DNA of 23,816 nt from Zoogloeaceae bacterium (GCA_031267345.1 JAIRZG010000255.1:1-23816); one strand, 5' to 3'. Positions 15,114 through 23,816 are shown, numbered from the stretch's first letter. A program made the numbers and translations. The notes: a model not told the origin generated them from the sequence alone.

Positions 15114-16175
15114 TTATTCACCTTGCGGCGCGGATGCGCCGGTAACTTCATCGGATACCTGATTCCTGACCTCTGACATCCGCACCGCTTCGCGCACGGC
15201 TGCGAAGAGGCTGCCGGGGTGGGCTTTGCCGGTTCCGGCAAGGTCGAGGGCGACGCCGTGGTCGACCGAAGTGCGGATGAAGGGCAGTCCCAGGGTGACA
15301 TTGACGCCTTTGCCGAAGGTGGCGTATTTCAGGGGAGCAAGTCCCTGATCGTGGTACATGGCGAATACGGCGTCACCTTGGGCGAGAATGGGCGGGGTAA
15401 ACAGGGTGTCGGCGGGCCGGGGGCCAATCAGCGTCATGCCCGCCTGCTGGCGCAGTTTTTCCAGCGTCGGGATGATGAGGTCGATTTCCTCACGTCCCAT
15501 GTGACCGCCTTCGCCCGCGTGTGGATTCAGCCCCGCCACCAGAATGCGCGGGTTTTCGATACCGTATTTCTGACGCAACTCGCCGTGCAGGACGCCAAGG
15601 GTCAGCGCGAGATTCTCCGGCGTAATGGCGGCGGCGACATCGCGCAAAGGCAGGTGCGTCGTCGCCAGCGCCACGCGCAACTGACCATCCGCGTGGGCGT
15701 TGGGCGTCTCGCCGATCAGCATCATCACCACCTTGCGCGCATGGGCGCGTTCGGCCAGATATTCGGTATGTCCGCTAAAGACTTTGCCGCCGAACATCCC
15801 GGTTGCGTCGATCACGCCCTTGTGGATCGGCGCGGTGACCATCGCCGCGAATTCGCCATAAATGCAGCCGTCAATGGCGGTGTCCAGTAGGTCGATGACA
15901 TAGGCGCTGTTCGCCGGATCGGGTTTTCCCGTTCGGCTGGGCGCGGAGAGGGGATGATGCAGCACTTCCAGCACCCCCGTTCGCCACGGCGCATCTGGCG
16001 AATAATCGCGCAGGACGACGGGGAGATTCAGCAAACGCGCGCGTTCGGCGAGTAAATCGCGGTCGGCGAGAATGACCAGGCGCACGCCGCAATCAAAATT
16101 CGCCAGTCGCAGGCAAAGCTCCGGGCCGATGCCGGCGGGTTCGCCGGAAGTAACGGCGATGCGCGGGCGCTTCAT
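15114..16175 (-). CDS. pdxA: 4-hydroxythreonine-4-phosphate dehydrogenase
   Basis: NAD-dependent oxidation of 4-phosphohydroxy-threonine in pyridoxal 5'-phosphate synthesis. The 353-residue product begins with VTSGEPAGIGPEL and has the metal-binding histidines in TTHLPL (H174), GLNPHAGEGG (H219) and MYHDQGLAPLK (H275). NVTLGLPFIRTSVDHGVALDLAGTG is the conserved C-terminal block (residues 292-316; quoted here only as NVTLGLPF...DLAGTG in substance). The last 20 or so residues (from M333) look foreign: they are encoded by a TCAGRRR heptad repeat (copy 3) and extend the protein beyond the usual length of about 330. The start overlaps the surA stop as ATGA. Confidence 0.95.
   Translation of the reverse strand: MKRPRIAVTSGEPAGIGPELCLRLANFDCGVRLVILADRDLLAERARLLNLPVVLRDYSPDAPWRTGVLEVLHHPLSAPSRTGKPDPANSAYVIDLLDTAIDGCIYGEFAAMVTAPIHKGVIDATGMFGGKVFSGHTEYLAERAHARKVVMMLIGETPNAHADGQLRVALATTHLPLRDVAAAITPENLALTLGVLHGELRQKYGIENPRILVAGLNPHAGEGGHMGREEIDLIIPTLEKLRQQAGMTLIGPRPADTLFTPPILAQGDAVFAMYHDQGLAPLKYATFGKGVNVTLGLPFIRTSVDHGVALDLAGTGKAHPGSLFAAVREAVRMSEVRNQVSDEVTGASAPQGE
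15158..15176. repeat. Degenerate TCAGRRR heptad repeat, copy 3 (inverted, inside the pdxA 3' end)
   Basis: On the - strand the units read TCAGAGG, TCAGGAA and TCAGG. This orientation is opposite to copies 1 and 2. It is translated as part of the extra PdxA tail (SEVRNQ). Together with copy 2 it flanks the 51-bp palindrome. Confidence 0.55.
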
Positions 16176-17461
16176 TCCTCTTCCAGACGATATTCCACAT
16201 AGGTGCGGTCGCGCAATTGCCGCAGCCAGTCCTGATAGGCTTCGTCCATTTTGCGTTCGCGCAGCGACTGACGGGCGGCGAAGCGTTGTTTTTCCTGGCT
16301 CATGTCCTGTATGCGGCGTTCCTCCACCTTGATGATGTGAAAGCCGAAGGGAGACTGAATCACGGCGCTGACTTCGCCATTGTCAAGCGCGTCCATTGCC
16401 CGCTCGAATTCCGGCACGGTATCGCCGGGGTTGATCCAGCCCAGGTCGCCGCCGTTCGCGGCGGAACCATCCTGCGAATACAGGCGCGCCAGTTCCGCGA
16501 AGCTTTCGCCGTGTTGCAGACGTTCGCGCAGGTCTTCCAGACGACGGCGAGCTTCGGATTCGGAAATGAGTTCATCGACGCGAATCAGGATGTGACGGGC
16601 GTGCGTCTGGCGTACGCCGCCATCGTCCGTCTCGTCGCCGCGTCGGGCAATGAGTTTGATGATGTGAAAACCGTTTGAAGATTGCAACAGGGTGGCGCCG
16701 TTGACTTGCAGCGTTTTGGCGGCTTCGGCGTAAAGGGTGGGCAGGGCGTCTTCAGGACGCCAGCCGAGATCGCCGCCTTGCAGGGCGTCCGGCGTGTCGG
16801 AATAGGCGGCGGCGAGTTCCGCGAAGTTTTCTCCGCGTTGGGCGCGTTTGACCACGTCTTCCGCTTTGGCCTTCAGTTGTTGCAGTTGTTCGGGATTGGC
16901 GGCTTCCGGCGCGCGCAGCAGGATGTGGGCGAGATGCAGTTCTTCGCGCTTGCCGTCGGTCTGCGTCAAAAAGTTGTCGATTTCGGCGTCCGAGATGACC
17001 AGACGACTGTCGACTTCCCGCTCGCGCAGACGGGTGATGGTTAGCTCATTGCGGATTTCTTCCTGAAACTGAGCGTAGGTAACGCCATCCTTTTGCAGCG
17101 CCGCAAGGAATTGTTCGCGGCTCATTTTATTATTGGCGGCGATGCGGGCGATGGTCTGTTCAAGCTGCGCGTCGCTTACGCGCAAGCCCTGTTCGTGGGC
17201 GGCCTGAATCTGAGCGCGCTCCATGATCATGCGTTCGAGCATCTGTCGTTCCAGCACCTCCTGCGGCGGCAGGGGCGTACCCTGGCGTTGCAGGCGACCC
17301 GTGACCAGTTGCAACTGCGCCTTGAGTTCGGACAGGGTAATGGCCTCACTGCCGACAATGGCGACGATGCGGTCGGCTTCGACCACCTGTGGTCGCGCGC
17401 AGGCGGGCGCAGCGCTCAGGGCAAGAAAGACGGCAAAAAAAGCAGGGAAAAGTCTGGACAT
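16172..17461 (-). CDS. surA: Periplasmic chaperone / peptidyl-prolyl isomerase SurA
   Basis: Escorts unfolded outer-membrane proteins, including LptD, through the periplasm. The 429-residue product has a signal peptide ending near PACARP and the SurA N-terminal domain (VEADRIVAIVGSEAITLSEL, then MLERMIMERAQIQAA). It has two parvulin domains: about residues 170-275 (LAHILLRAPE through NGFHIIKLIARR) and 280-385 (ARHILIRVDE through FGFHIIKVEER). A C-terminal helix ends YEVYRLEEE-like (residues TYVEYRLEEE). It lies 5 bases after lptD and overlaps pdxA by ATGA, the usual lptD-surA-pdxA order. Length and domain order are normal. Confidence 0.96.
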   Translation of the reverse strand: MSRLFPAFFAVFLALSAAPACARPQVVEADRIVAIVGSEAITLSELKAQLQLVTGRLQRQGTPLPPQEVLERQMLERMIMERAQIQAAHEQGLRVSDAQLEQTIARIAANNKMSREQFLAALQKDGVTYAQFQEEIRNELTITRLREREVDSRLVISDAEIDNFLTQTDGKREELHLAHILLRAPEAANPEQLQQLKAKAEDVVKRAQRGENFAELAAAYSDTPDALQGGDLGWRPEDALPTLYAEAAKTLQVNGATLLQSSNGFHIIKLIARRGDETDDGGVRQTHARHILIRVDELISESEARRRLEDLRERLQHGESFAELARLYSQDGSAANGGDLGWINPGDTVPEFERAMDALDNGEVSAVIQSPFGFHIIKVEERRIQDMSQEKQRFAARQSLRERKMDEAYQDWLRQLRDRTYVEYRLEEE

Positions 17462-17466
17462 GGGCG

Positions 17467-19929
17467 TTACTCGTCGGAAAGAAGTTCGCCGGAAGAAAGT
17501 TCCGGCAATTCGTTGATGGTGGCATACCCCGGCACACTGCGGCGCAACATTTGTACCGGATTGGCGCCAATCCGGCCAAAATCGTTCAGTTCAAGCTGGA
17601 AGAACAGACTGGTGTTGGGCGATCCGGCGGTGGTCTCCAACCGCTGGGCGACCAGGCGGGCCACCCAGCACCCGGCATTGTATTCCACGCCGGCAATGCC
17701 TTCGACCAGCCGTGAGGCGTCAAAGGCGTAATTGTAGCGGCCTACGGCGTACCAGCGGCTGGAAAGCCGCCATTGTCCGGCAATGTCGATCTGCTCCATA
17801 CTTTTGACATTCTGTTGCCGTGTGCTCCAGTTGATGCCCCGGTTATAGCGATAGGCAACGGAAATGACCTTGCCGTATTCCGGCTGATACCGCGCGGAGA
17901 AAGTGGCGCGTTCGGTGGTGCTGTGCTTGATGTTGTATTCCAGCGCGACATCGGCGTAGGTTTTGGGCGCGACCTGACCGGAAAGGGCGGCGAGGAAATC
18001 GGAGTATTTGTCGTGATACAGGGTCTCGTTCGGCAGTCCGACCTTGAGCGGCTCAAAGTAATAACGCTGCCCGATCATCGCCCGCAACCGCTCGCCGCCG
18101 CTTTCCGGATCGATCAGGCGGGTGGTCAGCGCCGCCGTCAATTGTTTGGCGTTGTTGATGCGGTCATAACCGGAAAAACGGTTTTCGCTGAAAATCTGGG
18201 CAAAATTGAAATCCGCCAGGCTGGAATCAAACAGCGGATAGCGGCTCTGATCCTCGTGGGGAATATCCAGATAATAGAGTCGAGGCTCCAGGGTTTGCGT
18301 CCAGCGGTTACCGAGAAGACGGGTTTCGCGCTCAAAGGTCATGCCGGCATCCAGACTGAATATCGGCAGGGTGCGATGCAGGCTTTCCGGCAGATTGGCG
18401 GCGCGCTGGCTCAACTGGTAACGCGTCATGTGCAGGCCGAGCTTGGGCGTGGTGTAGTAGCCGGGACGAATGAGCGGCAGGGCAAGCTGCGGATAAAACA
18501 CCGCGCGCGTGCCTTTTTCCAGCGTCGGATGCGTAAACCGCGTGTATTGTCCCTCCGCCTGCGCTTCCAGTATCCCGAAGACGACGGGTCTGGCCTTGAC
18601 GCTCACCTGCGGCTGAAGAAAATAGGGATGTTCCAGCCGATAGGCGCTGTTTTTGTCATCATTTTCCGGATTCAGGGTCTGGTAGCGCAGGGTGCGCAAA
18701 CTGGCGGAAAACCAGTCGCGGCTGTAATTCAACCGGAACTGGCGGGTAATCTGCCGTTGTGAGGTTTGCACCACGCGCGAGGAAAGGTCGGTGAAATAAT
18801 CGTCATCGGAAGCGCCGCCCCAGTCGATGTAAGTGGAAAAACCGCCGCCCAGGTTTTGCGTGTGCCGAAGCTCGTAGGCGTAGCGCCGACCGGCGTACTG
18901 TTCGTCTTTGGGCAGGATTTCAAAACGCGCTTCGGTATCGGCGTAGTGATCCTTGTAGCGGACTTCCGCGCCGACTTGCAGCCCGCGCTTGCTCATGACG
19001 CGCGGCGTGATGGTGGCGTCGTAATTGGGGGCGATATTCCAGTAATAGGGAATGGACAAATCCATCCCGGCGCGCGTGGAAGAAGCAAAGGTCGGCGCAA
19101 GCAGGCCGGACTTGCGCTGATTGTTGAGCGAGAAGGAAAGGTGGGGCGCGTAAAGAAAAGGCACGTCCTTGAAATACACGGTGGCGTTTTTCGCCACGCC
19201 GTCGTTTTCATCGTAATCGAGTTTGATCTCGCTGCTTTTGGCGAACCAGTCCTGTTTTGCCGCCGCATCCGGCTTGCAGGTGGAATAGGTGCCGCCCTCG
19301 ATGCGGAACTGGTTTTCCCCCTCGAAGTAAATCCGCTTTGCCTGTCCGTACCCCGTGCTCAGGCGCGGTGGCAGCGCAGGCAAGGGTTCCGTCCGTCCCG
19401 GCAGGTAATCGCGCTTGCCGCTCACGGGTTCTATCAAACGGCTGATTTTGTAGTGGGCTTCGTCAAAGTAGCCGATTTGCTCGCTTATTTTCATTTGCAG
19501 ATACGGCCCGCTGACCTCCGCGCCTTCCTGAAGGACGCGCACATTGCCGCTCGCCTTGATTTCGTCTTCCAGCGGGTAGTAATCCATTTTGTCCGCGAAC
19601 ATCCGCATATCCTCCGAACGCAAGCGGGCATCGCCTTCGGCGCGGGTGATTTCATCCGTCTGACCGCTGATTTTTTCGGCGGAAATGGCAGTCGGGCCGG
19701 ACGGCTTCAGCGTTTTGTCCGCCTTGCGCTTGTTTGCGCCGCTGGCGGGCGTATCGTCGCTCTCCTCGAGCGCCGACAGGGAAAGTTCGGCGGGCGCTGC
19801 CGCGAAATACGCCGCGCGTTCCGGCGTGGCGCCGGATACGGCAAGGCTGGTTTCCGCCTGCGCCATCTGCGCTTTGGCGAAAAGACAGGTCAGGGCAAGG
19901 AAAATTGGGCGGCAACGCATTGATTTCAT
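17467..19929 (-). CDS. lptD: LPS-assembly protein LptD
   Basis: Outer-membrane beta-barrel that, with the lipoprotein LptE, inserts lipopolysaccharide into the outer leaflet. The 820-residue product has a signal peptide (MKSMRCRPIFLALTCLFAKA, cleavage near AQAE), an N-terminal OstA/LptA-like jellyroll domain (about 80-230) with SEDMRMFADKMDYYPLEDEI, and a long C-terminal barrel rich in alternating aromatic strands with NQRKSGLLAPTF and GYDRINNAKQL-type family segments. Mature LptD here has only two cysteines, C218 (in YSTCKP) and C754 (in NAGCW). These would form a single N- to C-terminal disulfide in place of the four-cysteine E. coli arrangement. A second start, ATG 19920, would shorten the signal by three residues. 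First gene of lptD-surA-pdxA, divergent from amgK. Confidence 0.96.
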   Translation of the reverse strand: MKSMRCRPIFLALTCLFAKAQMAQAETSLAVSGATPERAAYFAAAPAELSLSALEESDDTPASGANKRKADKTLKPSGPTAISAEKISGQTDEITRAEGDARLRSEDMRMFADKMDYYPLEDEIKASGNVRVLQEGAEVSGPYLQMKISEQIGYFDEAHYKISRLIEPVSGKRDYLPGRTEPLPALPPRLSTGYGQAKRIYFEGENQFRIEGGTYSTCKPDAAAKQDWFAKSSEIKLDYDENDGVAKNATVYFKDVPFLYAPHLSFSLNNQRKSGLLAPTFASSTRAGMDLSIPYYWNIAPNYDATITPRVMSKRGLQVGAEVRYKDHYADTEARFEILPKDEQYAGRRYAYELRHTQNLGGGFSTYIDWGGASDDDYFTDLSSRVVQTSQRQITRQFRLNYSRDWFSASLRTLRYQTLNPENDDKNSAYRLEHPYFLQPQVSVKARPVVFGILEAQAEGQYTRFTHPTLEKGTRAVFYPQLALPLIRPGYYTTPKLGLHMTRYQLSQRAANLPESLHRTLPIFSLDAGMTFERETRLLGNRWTQTLEPRLYYLDIPHEDQSRYPLFDSSLADFNFAQIFSENRFSGYDRINNAKQLTAALTTRLIDPESGGERLRAMIGQRYYFEPLKVGLPNETLYHDKYSDFLAALSGQVAPKTYADVALEYNIKHSTTERATFSARYQPEYGKVISVAYRYNRGINWSTRQQNVKSMEQIDIAGQWRLSSRWYAVGRYNYAFDASRLVEGIAGVEYNAGCWVARLVAQRLETTAGSPNTSLFFQLELNDFGRIGANPVQMLRRSVPGYATINELPELSSGELLSDE

Positions 19930-19986
19930 AATCTGGCAGGGCGGCGCAACAGCAATTGAAGGGGCGGACGGCGGCGACCCCGATGT

Positions 19987-20003
19987 TAAAATTTCGCATT
20001 CTA
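19987..20003. promoter_or_regulatory. Candidate overlapping divergent -10 elements for amgK and lptD
   Basis: In the 95-base gap between lptD and amgK, TAAAAT (19987-19992, + strand) and TAGAAT (20003-19998, - strand) each match five of six -10 bases and face opposite directions. Matching -35 boxes are weak, so this is tentative. If both are used, RNA polymerase could not occupy them together. Confidence 0.3.
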
Positions 20004-20024
20004 ACCCGAAGACCCCTGTCTCAC

Positions 20025-21050
20025 ATGTCCCGTGACCAACAAATACAGGAATGGATAGCCCGGCATGTCGCCTCGCGTTATCCCGGCGCTGAAATCGGCT
20101 TTGCGCCCGCTTCCGCCGACGCCAGCTTTCGCCGCTATTTTCGCCTTACCCTGCCGGACGGCGGTACGCGCATCCTCATGGACGCGCCGCCGGACAAGGA
20201 AGATTGCCGTCCCTTTGTGCAGGTTGCCGGACTTTTCGCCGAAGCGGGCATTTGCGCGCCGGAAATCGAAATTGCCGATCTGGAACAGGGCTTTCTGCTG
20301 CTCTCCGATCTGGGGCGCGTGGGCCTGCTCGCCGCGCTCAAGGCCGAACCTGGACTCGCCGACACCCTGATGCGTCCGGCAATCGATATGCTGACGCGCT
20401 GGCAACTGGCTTCCCGTCCCGGCGTGCTGCCACCTTACGACGCAACCCTGTTGCGGCGGGAGCTGCAACTTTTTCCCGACTGGTTCATCGCCCGCCATCT
20501 GGGAAAAACGCTTACCGACGCGCAGCGACAGGCGCTGCAAACCCTTTTTCAGCAGCTTGTCGATGCCGCCCTGGCGCAGCCGCAGGTTTTTACGCACCGC
20601 GATTTCATGCCGCGCAACCTGATGGTAGTGGAAAGCGCCGCCACGCTCACCCTGGGCGTGCTGGATTTTCAGGACGCGGTTTACGGCCCCATTGCTTACG
20701 ACGTGGTATCGCTGTTCCGCGACGCCTTCCTCTCCTGGGAAGAGGAGCAGGAACTCGACTGGGTGGCGCGCTATTGGGAAAAGGCGCGGGCGGCGGCGCT
20801 GCCTGTGCCTGCCGATTTCAGCGACTTCTGGCGGGATTATGAATGGATGGGGCTGCAACGCCACCTGAAAGTGCTGGGCATTTTCTGCCGCCTCAACTAC
20901 CGCGACGGCAAGGCGCATTACCTCGCCGACCTGCCGCGCTTTGTCGCCTATGCGAAAAAAACGGCAAGCCGCTACAATGCGCTAAAACCCCTGCTGACCC
21001 TGTTCGACGCGCTGGAAAACACCCGCGCGACAAACGGATCGACCTTCTGA
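20025..21050 (+). CDS. amgK: N-acetylmuramate/N-acetylglucosamine anomeric kinase AmgK
   Basis: Phosphorylates MurNAc (and GlcNAc) at the anomeric carbon, the first step of the salvage route to UDP-MurNAc that bypasses fosfomycin-sensitive MurA. The 341-residue product belongs to the aminoglycoside-phosphotransferase fold: ASADASFRRYFRL near the N-terminus as nucleotide-binding loop, catalytic HRDFMPRNLM (191-200, with D193 and N198) and the metal-binding LDFQDAVYGPIAYDVVSL (D214). ATG 20025 is chosen for the conserved length; an open frame runs to 19956. No strong Shine-Dalgarno is visible. murU follows after 37 bases, which strongly supports AmgK over other APH-like kinases. Confidence 0.92.
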   Translation: MSRDQQIQEWIARHVASRYPGAEIGFAPASADASFRRYFRLTLPDGGTRILMDAPPDKEDCRPFVQVAGLFAEAGICAPEIEIADLEQGFLLLSDLGRVGLLAALKAEPGLADTLMRPAIDMLTRWQLASRPGVLPPYDATLLRRELQLFPDWFIARHLGKTLTDAQRQALQTLFQQLVDAALAQPQVFTHRDFMPRNLMVVESAATLTLGVLDFQDAVYGPIAYDVVSLFRDAFLSWEEEQELDWVARYWEKARAAALPVPADFSDFWRDYEWMGLQRHLKVLGIFCRLNYRDGKAHYLADLPRFVAYAKKTASRYNALKPLLTLFDALENTRATNGSTF

Positions 21051-21087
21051 CCTTCTGATTGCGGGTTTCACCGATGGCGGAGACTTT

Positions 21088-21768
21088 ATGAGAACCATGA
21101 TACTGGCCGCAGGCCGTGGCGAACGGATGCGTCCCCTCACCGACGCCACGCCCAAGCCGCTGCTGCCGGTGGGCGGCAAACCGCTGATCGTCTGGCAGCT
21201 TGAACGCCTTGCCACCGCCGGATTCCGGCATGTCATCATCAATGTTTCGCATCTGGGCGAGCAGATTCAGGAAACCCTGGGCGATGGCGACGCCTGGAAC
21301 CTGAAAATTGTTTATTCCCCCGAACCCCCCGGCGCGCTGGAAACGGCGGGCGGCATTGCCCGTGTCCTGCCTCTGTTGGGCGCGCAGCCTTTTCTGGTGA
21401 TCAATGGCGATGTTTTTTGCGACTGGGATCCGGCGCAGGCGCTGACTTTTCCCATGCAGAACGAACGGGCGCGCCTGTTGCTGGTCGATAATCCCGCGCA
21501 TCATCCGGAAGGCGATTTCAGTCTGGACAAAAACGGCAGGGTTGGCAACGCCGCCGGCGACCGCCTGACCTTCGCCGGCATCGGCCTCTACACGCCGCAA
21601 CTTTTCGCCCACCTCGACCCCGACCGCCCCTCCAGGCTCGCCCCCCTGCTCTACCAGGCCGTCGCCGACGGTCATATCAGCGGCGAACGCTACAGCGGCC
21701 TGTGGATGGATGTCGGCGCGCCAGATCGCCTGTACGAACTGGATCGACTGCTCGCGGAAAAGAAATGA
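21088..21768 (+). CDS. murU: N-acetylmuramate alpha-1-phosphate uridylyltransferase MurU
   Basis: Converts MurNAc-1-phosphate and UTP to UDP-MurNAc, completing the recycling path begun by AmgK. The 226-residue single-domain nucleotidyltransferase has the signature MILAAGRGERMRPLTDATPK (4-23), the substrate-loop lysine, VINGDVFCDWD (104-114) with the metal-binding D108, and a C-terminal region ending WMDVGAPDRLYELDRLL. It is short compared with glucose-1-phosphate uridylyl- or thymidylyltransferases and lacks a hexapeptide domain, as expected for MurU. ATG 21088 is preceded by GGAG at 6 bases. It is cotranscribed with amgK. A 245-base gap to phaC follows. Confidence 0.92.
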   Translation: MRTMILAAGRGERMRPLTDATPKPLLPVGGKPLIVWQLERLATAGFRHVIINVSHLGEQIQETLGDGDAWNLKIVYSPEPPGALETAGGIARVLPLLGAQPFLVINGDVFCDWDPAQALTFPMQNERARLLLVDNPAHHPEGDFSLDKNGRVGNAAGDRLTFAGIGLYTPQLFAHLDPDRPSRLAPLLYQAVADGHISGERYSGLWMDVGAPDRLYELDRLLAEKK

Positions 21769-22013
21769 GCGGACAACAGGATGCGGTTTTCTCCCTCCGG
21801 CCCTGAATCGATTTCGCGCCGGGGTTTGCCGGGGAGACAGCATCCACATCATCGCCCTTTGATGCCGGACGCCACGCCCCCTGGAGAAAAAGGGAAAACG
21901 GGCGTCGTTCCTGTTTCGCCATGACAAACATGTTCCCGCGATTGTCCGGACCGTTTACGTCCTCTGTCGAAAGTGATAGTTTTCTCCGATTTTCTTGCCT
22001 GTGGAAGGAACGC

Positions 22014-23816
22014 ATGATGTCCGCCCCCATTCTTCCGGTGACCCCGGAAAGCAGCTTGCCGAATCTGCCCAATCCTGCGGAAATCGCCAAAACCTACGCC
22101 GAGGTAGCCGGGCGCGCTTCCCGTATTCTGGGCGGTTTTATCGAGAGAAAGGCGAAGGAAGGCGTGAATCTGAGTCTGCCGCAGGATGAACTGGGCATTG
22201 CCCGCGCCTTCATGGACCTGTCGGCGCGACTGTTGTCCAACCCCGCTCATCTGGCGAAAAACCAGATGAACATGATGTGGGATTATTTTTCCCTCTGGCA
22301 ACATTCCTCCCTGAAAATGCTGGGGCTTTCCATCCCGCCCGTACTGAAAGCGCCCAAGGGCGACAAGCGTTTTCACAATGAAGACTGGGAACAGCATTTC
22401 CTCTTTGATTTCATGAAGCAGTCCTATCTGATTCTCGCACGCCACCTGCATGACACCCTTTGTCAGGTTGAGGGACTGGACAACGCGGCGCGGCAAAAAG
22501 TCAATTTCTTCACCCGTCAGTATATCGACGCCCTCTCGCCCTCCAATTTCGCCCTGACCAACCCGGAGGTCTTCCGCGAGACCGTGAGGACGCACGGACA
22601 GAATCTCATCCGCGGACTGAACAACCTGCTTGCCGATGTGGAAGCGGGCGGCGGCAGGTTATGCATTCGCATGACCGACGCTTCGGCCTTTGAACTGGGC
22701 AGAAACGTCGCCACCACGCCCGGCAAAGTGGTGTTCCAGAACGACCTCATGCAACTCATCCAGTACGCGCCCACAGGCGACAAACAATTCAAAAAGCCGC
22801 TGCTGATCGTGCCGCCCTGGATCAACAAGTATTACATTCTCGACCTGCGCGAAAAAAATTCCTTCGTCAAATGGGCGACCGATCAGGGACATACGGTGTA
22901 CATCATCTCCTGGGTGAATCCCGACGAACATCTGGCGCACAAGCGTTTTGAGGATTACCTGACGGAGGGCGCGCTGACCGCCATCGACAAAGTGCTGGCG
23001 GATACCGGCGAACAGGAATTGAATGTCGTCAGTTATTGTCTGGGCGGCACGCTCCTGATGAGCGCGCTGGCCTACATGACGACGAAAAATGACCCGCGCG
23101 TCGCTTCCGCCACCTTCTTCACTACCCTGATCGATTTTTCCGAACCTGGCGAGCTTGGCGTTTTTCTCGACCGCCAGAGCATTGCCGGACTGGAAAACCG
23201 CATGAACGAACGCGGTTATCTGGAAGGCGCGGAAATGGCGATCACCTTCAACCTGTTGCGCGCCAATGATTTGATCTGGTCTTTCGTGGTCAATAACTAC
23301 CTGATGGGCAAGCAACCCTTCCCCTTCGACCTGCTCTACTGGAACAGCGATTCCACGCGCCTGCCCGCCGCCACGCACAGTTTTTACCTGCGCAACATGT
23401 ATCTGGAAAATCGCCTGAAAGACCCCGGCGGCATCACGCTGGAGGGCGTACCCATCGACATCGGCAAGGTCAAAACGCCCTGCTACTTCATCTCCACCCT
23501 CGAAGACCACATCGCGCCCTGGAAAAGCACCTATCAGGGCGCGCGGCTGCCTTCCGGCGCGGTGCGCTTCGTGGTCGGCGGCTCCGGTCACATTGCCGGC
23601 ATTGTCAATCCGCCGACAGCCAACAAATACGGGTACTGGGTCAACGACGCGCGTCCCCTGCCGGAAGCCGCCGAAGATTATCTGGCGGGCGCGACGCAAT
23701 ATCCCGGTTCCTGGTGGACGGACTGGCAGACCTGGATCAGCAGCCAGCCCGACGGCAAGAAACTGGTCACCGCCCGTCCGCCCGGCAGGCGGGTGTTGAA
23801 GGCCATTGAAGACGCG
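22014..23816 (+). CDS. phaC: Class I poly(3-hydroxyalkanoate) synthase PhaC (partial, 3' end off the window)
   Basis: Polymerises short-chain 3-hydroxyacyl-CoA into storage polyester at the granule surface. The frame runs open from ATG 22014 (or the adjacent ATG 22017; AAGGA lies 5 bases upstream of the first) to the right edge: 601 codons with no stop. The N-terminal PhaC domain includes AHLAKNQMNMMWDYFSLW-like text. The alpha/beta-hydrolase core has PLLIVPPWINKYYILDL, the lipase-like box SYCLGGT with nucleophile C342, catalytic D498 in LEDHIAPW and H526 in GGSGHIAGIVNPP. The end, PGRRVLKAIEDA, closely precedes the usual C-terminus, so only a few codons are probably missing. The weak TTTACG/TAGTTT pair around 21953-21981 may be a promoter. 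phaA/phaB are not in view. Confidence 0.96.
   Translation, partial: MMSAPILPVTPESSLPNLPNPAEIAKTYAEVAGRASRILGGFIERKAKEGVNLSLPQDELGIARAFMDLSARLLSNPAHLAKNQMNMMWDYFSLWQHSSLKMLGLSIPPVLKAPKGDKRFHNEDWEQHFLFDFMKQSYLILARHLHDTLCQVEGLDNAARQKVNFFTRQYIDALSPSNFALTNPEVFRETVRTHGQNLIRGLNNLLADVEAGGGRLCIRMTDASAFELGRNVATTPGKVVFQNDLMQLIQYAPTGDKQFKKPLLIVPPWINKYYILDLREKNSFVKWATDQGHTVYIISWVNPDEHLAHKRFEDYLTEGALTAIDKVLADTGEQELNVVSYCLGGTLLMSALAYMTTKNDPRVASATFFTTLIDFSEPGELGVFLDRQSIAGLENRMNERGYLEGAEMAITFNLLRANDLIWSFVVNNYLMGKQPFPFDLLYWNSDSTRLPAATHSFYLRNMYLENRLKDPGGITLEGVPIDIGKVKTPCYFISTLEDHIAPWKSTYQGARLPSGAVRFVVGGSGHIAGIVNPPTANKYGYWVNDARPLPEAAEDYLAGATQYPGSWWTDWQTWISSQPDGKKLVTARPPGRRVLKAIEDA

Noticed and set aside
17773..19923. 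Two long + strand frames (17773-18762 and 18766-19923)
   Set aside because: They lie antisense to lptD, which has a signal peptide, the OstA-like domain and barrel features.
21769..22013. Possible small gene or terminator between murU and phaC
   Set aside because: No frame with a start signal is convincing, and I found no stem followed by a T-run. Probably just the phaC promoter region.

Overview
The window looks like a bacterial chromosome segment from a betaproteobacterium; Rhodocyclales/Nitrosomonadales-like is the best guess, inferred from gene content and order rather than from any database match. GC content is moderately high and nearly every base is coding. The lineage indicators are cytochrome c4 divergent from engB-hemB, the outer-membrane block lptD-surA-pdxA...rsmA divergent from amgK-murU, and a class I PHA synthase, which suggests a polyhydroxyalkanoate-storing organism.

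Layout. 1-2125: a cytochrome c4-like gene (cut by the left edge, - strand) divergent from engB and hemB (+). 2128-3247: two very small membrane-protein ORFs and a membrane-anchored methyltransferase-like protein, linked by successive ATGA overlaps directly behind hemB. 3249-6564 (-): phosphotransacetylase and acetate kinase, then ruvC-ruvA without ruvB. 6565-7057: the only long non-coding stretch. 7058-10903 (+): an HD-GYP protein with intact motifs, recQ and a TerC-family membrane protein. 10907-12772 (-): glnB (PII), inorganic pyrophosphatase and rsmA. 12780-14979 (-): three overlapping membrane-protein genes inserted between rsmA and pdxA. 15114-19929 (-): pdxA, surA, lptD. 20025-21768 (+): amgK and murU for cell-wall sugar recycling. 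22014-23816 (+): phaC, open at the right edge.

The most unusual part is 12780-14979. Two tandem genes encode proteins with the architecture of CdsA (CDP-diacylglycerol synthase), but the acidic and HGG residues of the CdsA signature are replaced in both. They are translationally coupled to each other and to a YdjM/DUF457-like metal-dependent hydrolase gene, and sit 7 bases upstream of rsmA. The set interrupts the usual pdxA-rsmA adjacency. Its upstream border carries a 51-base palindromic element flanked by short TCAGRRR heptad repeats. The same heptads lie exactly one base before the start codons of both ruvC and the hydrolase gene, and a third copy encodes an apparently foreign C-terminal tail on PdxA.

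Functionally the window mixes housekeeping (haem synthesis, ribosome assembly, recombination), acetate/acetyl-phosphate metabolism, nitrogen sensing, c-di-GMP turnover, envelope biogenesis (LptD, SurA), MurNAc salvage and PHA storage. I saw no rRNA or tRNA gene, CRISPR array, transposase or phage gene.
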